64,000 bases of DNA, from assembly GCF_046523945.1 (NCBI RefSeq), contig NZ_CP171363.1, forward strand, positions 868,001 to 932,000, read 5' to 3'. This stretch comes from Faucicola mancuniensis. Lineage in GTDB: Bacteria; Pseudomonadota; Gammaproteobacteria; Pseudomonadales; Moraxellaceae. Below are positions 55,242-61,940 of the stretch, piece by piece. Within the stretch, counting starts at the first letter, position 1. Each line of letters starts with the position of its first letter. The notes under the pieces are model-generated. The model saw nothing but the letters and a program-made list of their open reading frames with translations. It did not search any database and was not told where the DNA came from. The position numbers and the translations under genes were made by a program.

Positions 55242-55688
55242 ATGAAAGCTGAAAAACTATACGTTTTTATCGATTCGGTAACGAATTTTTTTAAACAAAT
55301 AAATAGTCATGAAGCGTCCGTAGATACGCCTTATATTCATGATAATGAAAAACCTTTGGCATATGATTTTAGTGGGGTCATCTCGATTACGGGGCCTTTG
55401 GAGGGGAGTGTGTACGTGAGTTCTGAAACGCCTATGTTACGCAATATTTTGCAAAAAATGGGCGAGCCAGACAACTCTATACATTTGTTAAAAGATTTGG
55501 TAGGTGAAATTGCCAATACCATCTCTGGTAATGCTCGCCGTGAGTTTGGCTCTGAATTTATCATCTCACCACCGATTATTGTAGATGGTGTACCGCCGTC
55601 AAGCCTATTACCAAAAGACCGCCGTTCTTATATTATTCCTGTTACTTGGGATAAATATAAAACCATTATCGGCATTTGTTTGCAATAA
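55242..55688 (+). CDS. CheX-like phosphatase 2
   Basis: 148 residues, paralogue of the preceding gene: starts MKAEKLYVFIDSVTNFFKQI, core LLKDLVGEIANTISGNARRE with Glu and Asn kept, then IISPPIIVDG and IIPVTWDKYKTIIGICL. Roughly half the residues match the first copy by eye, so they are old duplicates and may act as a heterodimer. A terminator follows at 55717. Confidence 0.87.
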   Translation: MKAEKLYVFIDSVTNFFKQINSHEASVDTPYIHDNEKPLAYDFSGVISITGPLEGSVYVSSETPMLRNILQKMGEPDNSIHLLKDLVGEIANTISGNARREFGSEFIISPPIIVDGVPPSSLLPKDRRSYIIPVTWDKYKTIIGICLQ

Positions 55689-55716
55689 TTGAGCATAAAT
55701 TTTGATGAATAAAAAA

Positions 55717-55740
55717 AGGCGATTGTCATAATCGCCTTTT
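55717..55740. terminator. Bidirectional terminator after the cheX pair
   Basis: AGGCGATT and AATCGCCT arms, 5-base loop, with A-run before and T-run after. Confidence 0.88.
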
Positions 55741-55764
55741 TTGTTTGTAACTAATTTACAAAAA

Positions 55765-56499
55765 TTATTTTGCAAAGTAGGCTTGCAAATCATCATTACC
55801 GCCGATATGCTGACCACCGATAAATACTTGTGGTGCGGTATCACGACCTGTAATCGCACGGATTGAAGTCATACTCGCATCACGACCTAACACGATTTCT
55901 TCAAAATCAAAGCCTTTTTCTTTTAAAGTCGCTTTTGCTTTGGCACAATGTGGGCAACCCGGTTTTGTGATGATAGACACAGATGGCTTGTCTTGCCAAT
56001 TTGGGTCAATGTATTTAATCATGGTATCAGCGTCTGATACTTCAAATGGGTCGCCATCTTTTTCTGGCTCGTCAAAGATTTTGACGATTTTGCCGTCATC
56101 TACTAGCATAGAATAACGCCATGAACGTGCACCAAAGCCTAGATTGTTTTTTTCAACCAAACGCCCCATCGCTTTAGTAAATTCGCCATTACCGTCTGGG
56201 ATTACTTTCACGTTTTCGCATTCTTGGTCGTTCGCCCATGCGTTCATGACGAACGTGTCGTTTACCGATACGCAAAGAATATCATCTACGCCTAAGTTTT
56301 TAAATTCTTTTGCAAGCTCATTATAACGTGGCAAATGCGTTGATGAACACGTTGGTGTGAATGCCCCCGGTAATGAAAAAAGTACAACTTTTTTGCCTTT
56401 AAAAAGTTCATCTGTGGTTACATCAACCCATGCATCGCCTTGACGAGTGTGAAAAGTTACGTTTGGGACTTGTTGTCCGATTAAATCTGGAAATGCCAT
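55765..56499 (-). CDS. Peroxiredoxin-glutaredoxin fusion
   Basis: 244 residues. The N-terminal Prx5-type domain has the peroxidatic Cys in LPGAFTPTCSSTHLPRYNEL and CVSVNDTFVMNAWAND. The C-terminal glutaredoxin begins near PSVSIITKPGCPHCAKAKAT with CPHC and APQVFIGGQHIGGNDDLQAY. This fusion is known in Haemophilus and relatives and uses glutathione to reduce peroxides. ATG 56499 is preceded by ggagata. Confidence 0.95.
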   Translation of the reverse strand: MAFPDLIGQQVPNVTFHTRQGDAWVDVTTDELFKGKKVVLFSLPGAFTPTCSSTHLPRYNELAKEFKNLGVDDILCVSVNDTFVMNAWANDQECENVKVIPDGNGEFTKAMGRLVEKNNLGFGARSWRYSMLVDDGKIVKIFDEPEKDGDPFEVSDADTMIKYIDPNWQDKPSVSIITKPGCPHCAKAKATLKEKGFDFEEIVLGRDASMTSIRAITGRDTAPQVFIGGQHIGGNDDLQAYFAK

Positions 56500-56593
56500 A
56501 TTATCTCCTAGTTCTTGTTAATTATTTCTGGATTTTGACTATTATAACAAAAAATATGTCAAAAAAACGCCTAAAATGTTGAACAATTGTAAT

Positions 56594-57187
56594 CTATTGC
56601 TTTAATAAAGGATTTAGTTGTTGCTTAAGTTCTGGTAAATATTGTTTTAACGAATTTTCCATTTTTTCATTAAATTGCTTATCTTGCATCATACCTACCA
56701 CCAATTCATTGGTGTATTCCGTCATAAACGCAGATTGTTTTTTGACAATACTTTGTCCAATTGGTGTATTGTAAAATTGCGATAACGCATTTACTTCGTC
56801 TTGTGTAAAATATTTTTTTGCAGTTTTTACATAGCCATCTAGGGCTTGTTGCGACAACTCCGGCGTATTAATACCAGCTAAGATTTTTTCGCTAAAATCC
56901 TCAAGGATTTTTTGTACACGATTTTGTTGTTCTGGCGTAAGTTTTTGAAACGCCTTATCTTGCATTACACTTGCAGAAACTGATGATAAAAACCCTTGCT
57001 TTACGCCATTTTGGAACTCTTTTTCAAAATTAGATAACTTAGCTAACTGTATTAACGAAGCATCGCTTGGGGTGGTTGATGCCATGTTTTGATTTGTGCT
57101 AGTAGGTTTGGCAAATGTGTTATTTGCCAACATGAATAAACTCATACTAACCAGTACAGCTTGACATAGCGAACGTGGTTTTGACAT
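56594..57187 (-). CDS. DUF2059 periplasmic protein
   Basis: 197 residues. Signal peptide (QAVLVSMSLFMLANNTFA, cleaved near residue 27). The mature helical part contains the DUF2059 core, YVKTAKKYFTQDEVNALSQF and YNTPIGQSIVKKQSAF. Function of the family is unknown. A single TGATAAT half-site upstream is not enough to call an iron operator. Confidence 0.8.
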   Translation of the reverse strand: MSKPRSLCQAVLVSMSLFMLANNTFAKPTSTNQNMASTTPSDASLIQLAKLSNFEKEFQNGVKQGFLSSVSASVMQDKAFQKLTPEQQNRVQKILEDFSEKILAGINTPELSQQALDGYVKTAKKYFTQDEVNALSQFYNTPIGQSIVKKQSAFMTEYTNELVVGMMQDKQFNEKMENSLKQYLPELKQQLNPLLKQ

Positions 57188-57313
57188 AACAATTCCTTAA
57201 TAAAAATGATAATCGTTCATTATAACTTGCAATCATTTTTTGTCAAGCTATTTAAAAATCCAGCAAAATCAGTTATGATAACGGTAATTTTAACAATTTA
57301 ACAGGAAAAAATT

Positions 57314-57802
57314 ATGCCATCATTTGACGTTGTTTCAGAATTACAGACCTTTGAAGTCAAGCACGCTGTGCAAAATACCGAAAAAGAAATCGCCACTCGT
57401 TTTGATTTTAAAGGCAGTGATATTAAAGTTGAGTTAAACGAAAAAGACAAAAAAATCACCATTACTTGCGATAATGATTTGCAAATGGAAAATGTGTATG
57501 CGATGCTTGAGAAAAATTTGATTAAGCGTGGTGTGGATTTGCAATCGCTTGACCCTAAGGAAAATCAAGGCTCTGGCAAGCAAATCAAAAAAATAGTGGA
57601 TTTAAAAGACGGCTTGGACAGCGATACGGCTAAAAAAATTAGTAAGGCGTTAAAAGAGTCGGATTTGAAGGTGTCGGCAAGTATTCAAGGCGATAAAATC
57701 CGTGTGAATGATAAGAAAAAGGATAATTTGCAGTTGGCAATGGCGTTTTTAAAAGAAAAACAGTTTGGTGTGCCGTTGCAATTTAATAATTTTAAAGACT
57801 AA
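57314..57802 (+). CDS. yajQ: YajQ family nucleotide-binding protein
   Basis: 162 residues, complete: MPSFDVVSELQTFEVKHAVQ, TRFDFKGSDIKVELNEKDKK, KIVDLKDGLDSDTAKKISKA and MAFLKEKQFGVPLQFNNFKD. Relatives bind cyclic di-GMP or nucleic acid. aggaaaa precedes the start. A terminator follows at 57820. Confidence 0.95.
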   Translation: MPSFDVVSELQTFEVKHAVQNTEKEIATRFDFKGSDIKVELNEKDKKITITCDNDLQMENVYAMLEKNLIKRGVDLQSLDPKENQGSGKQIKKIVDLKDGLDSDTAKKISKALKESDLKVSASIQGDKIRVNDKKKDNLQLAMAFLKEKQFGVPLQFNNFKD

Positions 57803-57819
57803 TTTTTGGTTAAAAGCAA

Positions 57820-57848
57820 AAAAGCTCTTTGGAAAAAAGAGCTTTTTT
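57820..57848. terminator. Bidirectional terminator after yajQ
   Basis: AAAAGCTCTTT and AAAGAGCTTTT with loop ggaaa and a T-run on both strands' 3' sides. It overlaps the end of the isochorismatase relic. Confidence 0.88.
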
Positions 57849-58232
57849 ATTTGAAACTTTCAAACAAGTGTTTGCTATTAATGACGCTTGCAAATTCGTT
57901 GTTTAAACTTGCCAAAGCGGTTTGATGAATCAATTCGGCATCAAATATTTGTCTGTTGATACCTTTGTTTTGTAATTGTTCGTGCAAATCTGTACCGATA
58001 AAACCGCTATTGACGTTTTTGGTGATGACTGGCTCGCCGTCTTTTGGCAAAACATTGTCATGAAAGGCAAAGCCGTCATGCGTGGGATGTAGTCGTGATT
58101 GTGGCGTGGTTGAAGCATGGCGAATGTGAAAAATTGGCAAGGACAATTCACGAAATTTTGCCAAAATATCACCGCAGATTGTTTCAGCGTTTGGGTTGTT
58201 GCGACCACCACCCTTTTGCACGTCTATCAATA
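57847..58232 (-). pseudogene. Isochorismatase-family hydrolase, 5' truncated and internally deleted
   Basis: The frame reads LIDVQKGGGRNNPNAETICG, LPIFHIRHAST, NSGFIGTDLHEQLQNKGINR, then directly QIFDAELIHQTALASLNNEF. In the family the segment after the NKGI region holds the catalytic Cys and the following helix (about 50 residues); this segment is gone with the frame kept. The start codon is lost at the IS5-family copy, and the open frame now begins inside the IS at 58275. Both lesions make it inactive. Catalytic Asp (LIDVQ) is kept. Confidence 0.85.
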
Positions 58233-58246
58233 GACCTCTTTCCAAA

Positions 58247-58693
58247 CTAACCCAACTCGAAATTATAAATGGCACAAATCAAATTAACCCTTAAGCCAAA
58301 GCGTTTTCTGCGATTACGATAACGACAGGCTAGGATTTTAAAACGTTTGATTTTGCCGATAACATGTTCATTGGTTACCCGTTCAGAAGCTAATTCTCGA
58401 TTGGCTTGTTTGTCAACTTTAGATAGTGGATTAAGCTTGGTTTTCTTTTTTGGGAATTTGCTATTGGCATGGTGTTTGTGTATGCCTTGATAGCCCGAAT
58501 CTACTTGGATTAAGATACTAGGCTTTATACGCATTTTTGAGTATTGGTAAAGTTTAAAGTCATGGGTTTTACCTTTGCTAAAATGGGTACAAAGTATTTT
58601 TTTGCTGTTTTTATCGACAACGATTTGTGCTTTTAAGGTGTGGTGTTTCTTTTTACCTGAGTATTGCCTGCGTTGCTTTTTTGGGTCGCTCAC
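58247..58693 (-). CDS. IS5-family transposase, OrfB (copy 2)
   Basis: 148 residues, identical to the protein at 9696-10142, with the second Asp in VDSGYQG and the Glu in NEHVIGKIK. Overlaps OrfA by 41 bases in another phase. Confidence 0.88.
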   Translation of the reverse strand: MSDPKKQRRQYSGKKKHHTLKAQIVVDKNSKKILCTHFSKGKTHDFKLYQYSKMRIKPSILIQVDSGYQGIHKHHANSKFPKKKTKLNPLSKVDKQANRELASERVTNEHVIGKIKRFKILACRYRNRRKRFGLRVNLICAIYNFELG

Positions 58694-59066
58694 AAGGTAC
58701 TTCGGTTGCGTCTATCAGTACGGTTTCAAGGTTTGGGTCTTGCCATAAAGCCTTTTTGCTAGGTAGGGCAAAGTCTTTGTGGGCTATCAGTATGCTTTCT
58801 ACCCATTTGATGGTTTTACAGACAGCACTTTCACTGATACCAAAGTCTTGCCCTAGGTGAAATTGGGTGCGATATTCTCGGTAGTAACTCAAAGTCAGCA
58901 TGAGCTTGTTTTCTAGGCTGATTTCATTTTTCCTGCCACCTTTTTTGTGTTGTTCGTTGTATGCTTCTTGTAGTATGGTGAGCATATGAGTATAGGTACT
59001 TCTTTGGATGCCAAAGTAGCGTTTAAATTGTGCGTCACTGAGTTTTTCTGCTTGTTCGGGTATCAT
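58653..59066 (-). CDS. IS5-family transposase, OrfA (copy 2)
   Basis: 137 residues, identical to the protein at 9323-9736: helical DNA-binding part and the first catalytic Asp in LIDATEVPCERPKK. Expression of full transposase would need a frameshift into OrfB. Confidence 0.88.
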   Translation of the reverse strand: MIPEQAEKLSDAQFKRYFGIQRSTYTHMLTILQEAYNEQHKKGGRKNEISLENKLMLTLSYYREYRTQFHLGQDFGISESAVCKTIKWVESILIAHKDFALPSKKALWQDPNLETVLIDATEVPCERPKKATQAILR

Positions 59067-59131
59067 GCTTTTGCTGTTTTTTCTAAAAATCAGTATTATA
59101 CCAAATCACTATTAAGGTTTGGAAAGAGGTC

Positions 59132-59619
59132 TATTGCCACAAAATGTTAAAGACACACTGGCTGACATTGATAAGAAGCTGACTACCGCCTTTATGAATG
59201 AGACGGTCAATAACCGAGATGATATCATTCGTTATCTATCTGAGCATTACGCCATCACCGCCATCAAAAACCAATCCATGTCGATAAAAAATCCGCATGG
59301 GGGCAGCCGTCCCATTCGGTTGCAAGGTGCGTTTTATGAAAAAGCCTTTGAATCTCGGGGAACTCTCGGAGAAGAATTTGACCAAACAAAAAACCATCGA
59401 AGACACCGTGACAGCCCAGATAACGAGCGAATTTCAAAGCTTAAAGCAGATTATCAGCGACTCTGTGAAAAGCGAAGTGCAGAACTCACTAAACGCTTTA
59501 AGCCAAGAGCTAACAAGCAGTCAGCGTTTGGACGTAGCAAAGATAACCGAGCTACAAAAAAACACTTGTTTCACGTATCGACCAACTGGTCACATTCGAG
59601 CCCCTTTCAGAGACTTTAA
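59132..59619 (+). pseudogene. mobA: MobA-type relaxase, C-terminal fragment
   Basis: The frame from the IS edge reads LPQNVKDTLADIDKKLTTAF, NNRDDIIRYLSEHYAITAIK, SMSIKNPHGGSRPIRLQGAF and RISKLKADYQRLCEKRSAEL. The RDDI...Y, SIKxPxGGxxIRLxG and YExxF pattern is the standard C-terminal part of MobA/MobL relaxases on small mobilizable plasmids. The N-terminal relaxase domain with its Tyr/His motifs has been lost at the IS copy. The mobB-like gene overlaps it from 59336 in another phase, as on such plasmids. Confidence 0.8.
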
Positions 59620-60083
59620 CCCATATTTCTACAACTTTAGACAACGAGCAACAAGCCTTAAAGACGTTGGCGGAGAAAATCGAAACGACGTTACAAGAGC
59701 AAATCCAGCAGACCGAAGTGCAATTGTTGAGTCAAATCGAGCAAGTGCAAACCAGCTTAAACCAACAAGCGAACCAAGTCCAGTCGGACTTAGCGGCACA
59801 AATGGACAACCAACACCAGCAGTTTCAGGGTTTGATGACAGCCCAAGACCAGTATTTAAAGAAGGTACGGCATCAATTTCTTCTGGTGAAGAAGCTGCCA
59901 CTCACGTTTTCGATCATCCTATGCTGTCTGCTACTACTTTCACTGGGCGTGAATCCCACCGTACTTTTCAAGTGGGGGATTTGGAGCAACTTTATGATAG
60001 CGATGATAGGTATCATGGTCTTTATCTTGGTGGTATGGGGGATATACTTGGCGTATCAGAACATTCAAAATCAGGAGGATTAG
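59336..60083 (+). pseudogene. MobB-like mobilization protein, frameshifted at an A7 tract
   Basis: ATG 59336 opens MKKPLNLGELSEKNLTKQKT and a long helical region to ITELQKN. At A7 (59556-59562) the phase is lost; with one A fewer it continues LVSRIDQLVTFEPLSETLTH, then EKIETTLQEQIQQTEVQLLS, and ends with two membrane helices (LPLTFSIILCCLLLLSLGV; FMIAMIGIMVFILVVWGIYL). The whole is a coiled-coil/membrane MobB type. The break is a +1 A; it may be a real mutation or a base-calling error. The part from 59667 could be made alone. Confidence 0.7.
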
Positions 60084-60086
60084 GCT

Positions 60087-60668
60087 ATGCTACCCAAACA
60101 TCCCAATCAGCTATTACAAACCACATTGGACAAGCTGTCACACGAGCTACATGCCAACATGGACAATTATCTCCTACAAATGAAGGCAGAGCAACAAGCA
60201 CTCATCAACGACGCCCTATCACAGTTAATACCGAGGTTATTGACCAAGCTTATGCCGATTATCGAGCAGGAAGTCAAAAATCAGAATCAGCCGATGCTGA
60301 CCCAAGTGGAAGCTTACTTGAACGAATTAAAGACCACCAATCAACAACAGTTAAAAATGCTCAAATCAGGCAGAGAAGAATATCAAGGCTTACAGACCAA
60401 GATACAATCAGCCTTGAGCCAATTAGACAGCATACAATCCACCAACGACAGCGAAATCGAAAAGTTGCTCACGCACTTACAAACACAAATAACCACCTTA
60501 GCAAACTCACAACAGTCTATGACGAGCAAACAAACCGATTTATCCAACTCAATCAGCGAGCTAGAAAAGTTACAAGCGGCTATGGCGACCACGCTCAGCG
60601 ACTTCACAACTCAACAAACCAACTTAAATCAAGCATTGGCGTTATTTCAGACCTTGCTAAAGCCCTAA
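60087..60668 (+). CDS. Coiled-coil mobilization protein (MobX-like)
   Basis: 193 residues, almost wholly helical and Gln/Leu/Thr-rich: LLQTTLDKLSHELHANMDNY, IEKLLTHLQTQITTLANSQQ, MSTL-like repeats to LALFQTLLKP. It starts 3 bases after the mobB-like stop. Proteins like this follow mobB on small plasmids of Moraxella and Psychrobacter; the function there is not known. I judge it real from the tight spacing. Confidence 0.65.
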   Translation: MLPKHPNQLLQTTLDKLSHELHANMDNYLLQMKAEQQALINDALSQLIPRLLTKLMPIIEQEVKNQNQPMLTQVEAYLNELKTTNQQQLKMLKSGREEYQGLQTKIQSALSQLDSIQSTNDSEIEKLLTHLQTQITTLANSQQSMTSKQTDLSNSISELEKLQAAMATTLSDFTTQQTNLNQALALFQTLLKP

Positions 60669-60772
60669 TCGAACCGTTTAAACAGTTGTTCACTAAGGTA
60701 AAACAACAAATCGTGGGATACGCCAAAGCAGGCATCTTGCATGAAGTCGATGCCAATGGCAAACAATAGCCC

Positions 60773-60913
60773 ATGAGCCAGCAACAGGCAACATCCTATG
60801 TGGACAGTCACCCGTATGACTTGTCAGGCTATGCCCAATTAAAACTGACCGCAGAAAAACTGGAACAAGATAAAGCGTTGAGACATCAACCGTCTAGGGG
60901 ATTTGGGAGATAG
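60773..60913 (+). CDS. Small plasmid-type protein, 46 residues
   Basis: ATG 60773 gives MSQQQATSYVDSHPYDLSGY, AQLKLTAEKLEQDKALRHQP and SRGFGR. The phase is open without a clear start upstream. It lies directly after the mob genes, with the same strand. No family recognised. Confidence 0.5.
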   Translation: MSQQQATSYVDSHPYDLSGYAQLKLTAEKLEQDKALRHQPSRGFGR

Positions 60914-60932
60914 GGGTAGAGTGATTGGACAA

Positions 60933-61127
60933 TTAACGAAACAAATCCCGCTGTTTGTTATCCGCCAAATACTTTTTAATCAGCTCACGAATCACAAAAG
61001 ACTGGGAATAGTCTTTTTCAGCACACACCCGTTTAAATTCATTGACCAAGTTCTCATCAAGACGTACCGTTAAGGCGACGGATTTTTCATCGGTTGGCTT
61101 TTTAGGTGTTGTTTGGTTATCCGTCAT
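60933..61127 (-). CDS. Ribbon-helix-helix protein, plasmid type
   Basis: 64 residues. VALTVRLDENLVNEFKRVCA, EKDYSQSFVIRELIKKYLAD is a CopG/Arc-like DNA-binding unit. The start overlaps the upstream gene by 11 bases. Opposite strand to the mob genes, so it may repress them or the plasmid's own genes, by inference. Confidence 0.75.
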   Translation of the reverse strand: MTDNQTTPKKPTDEKSVALTVRLDENLVNEFKRVCAEKDYSQSFVIRELIKKYLADNKQRDLFR

Positions 61128-61419
61128 TGCTTAATCCCTGTAAATAGTTCACCGAAGAATCAAGGTTTTCATGCAGTCGCCACACATCCCCGCCTTGTTC
61201 CATAATCAGGCGTAGAATCTGAGCTTTTTCAGCCTCACTAAAATCCTGAAAATGTTGTGGGATGACACCGTGATACCAGTTAATCGCCCCTGTATCTTTA
61301 TCAAAACAAGAAACAGTCACGATATAAACAAAGCCATTTAACCCATAACTGCGGTGGACTTGGCAAAGACAGCGTTTGTCGTCATCATCAAAAATTGAGG
61401 CGGCGGTTTCGACTCGCAT
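61117..61419 (-). CDS. Hypothetical plasmid-type protein, 100 residues
   Basis: Starts MRVETAASIFDDDDKRCLCQ and has VHRSYGLNGFVYIVTVSCFD, INWYHGVIPQHFQDFSEAEK. Not recognised; paired with the ribbon-helix-helix gene in an 11-base overlap, as in a small plasmid operon. Upstream region 61420-61619 holds no gene. Confidence 0.6.
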   Translation of the reverse strand: MRVETAASIFDDDDKRCLCQVHRSYGLNGFVYIVTVSCFDKDTGAINWYHGVIPQHFQDFSEAEKAQILRLIMEQGGDVWRLHENLDSSVNYLQGLSNDG

Positions 61420-61619
61420 GGTGATTTTCCAAAAGTTATTTATCAGTATTGCAATACTACGATAAAGTGCAGTACAAATGCAATATGGTATTTTTTATTG
61501 GTGATGGCATGAAAGTCGCATCTTTAAACTTTATACTTATAGTCTATAAAGCTGAAAATCATGATTTGTTATATGCTGTTTTATTGACAAGTTAATATAC
61601 AGAAATAGGGGCTTTTTGC

Positions 61620-61764
61620 CCCTGTTTTTTTGCCAAAAATGGCTAAATCTTGCTTTTCTGCGTCAAAAACTTGCTTGATAGAATGACTATCAATCTGCGT
61701 TTTTTCCTTGAAAAGCGGGCGATTTATCTCATTTTTGCCTAAAAAAATTAATCATGAACAGGTT
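61620..61764 (-). repeat. Dispersed palindromic repeat, copy B
   Basis: On the minus strand: GAACCTGTTCATGATTAA, then AGATAAATCGCCCGCTTTTC, a central palindrome TTGATAGTCATTCTATCAA, then GACGCAGAAAAGCAAGATTT, the rough complement of the first arm. It looks like a small palindromic intergenic element. Copy A is at 50092. No gene between 61420 and 61940. Confidence 0.6.
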
Positions 61765-61871
61765 CTAAGATATTTCAATCAATAGCCTCAAGAATTTTTA
61801 GAGAGTGACTACGCCAATAAAAAACAAAAACAACATTTCATAAAATAAAGCTGACGAACCGATAAAAATAT

Positions 61872-61900
61872 TAGATAAAAGTATTGTATTTGAGTATAAT
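61872..61900 (+). promoter_or_regulatory. Probable promoter of the LEPR-XLL gene
   Basis: TATAAT at 61895-61900 with TAGATA (4 of 6 to TTGACA) 17 bases upstream. It lies 41 bases before the start at 61941, allowing a short leader. Confidence 0.4.
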
Positions 61901-61940
61901 GTTGACTAATACTATGTTTAAATCCTTAAAGGAACCGTTC

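Larger units (their letters stand above)
58233..59131 (-). mobile_element. IS5-family insertion sequence, copy 2 (899 bp, inverted)
   Basis: Same ends (GACC...GGTC), same length and identical encoded proteins as copy 1 at 9258, in the opposite orientation. Flanks are CAATA on the left and TATTG on the right. Left of it is a truncated isochorismatase gene; right of it is a truncated relaxase gene. The two copies bracket 48 kb with the origin. Confidence 0.93.

Noticed and set aside
57207..57221. Fur box upstream of the DUF2059 gene
   Set aside because: Only the left half (TGATAAT) matches; the right half fits at 2 of 7 positions.
59297..60769. A 490-residue protein in one open frame
   Set aside because: Only its start (from 59336) matches a MobB-like protein; after the A7 tract it runs through other phases of the mobilization genes with no family-like composition.
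61420..61619. Gene in the gap before the palindromic repeat
   Set aside because: No frame with a start, ribosome site and plausible composition was seen.
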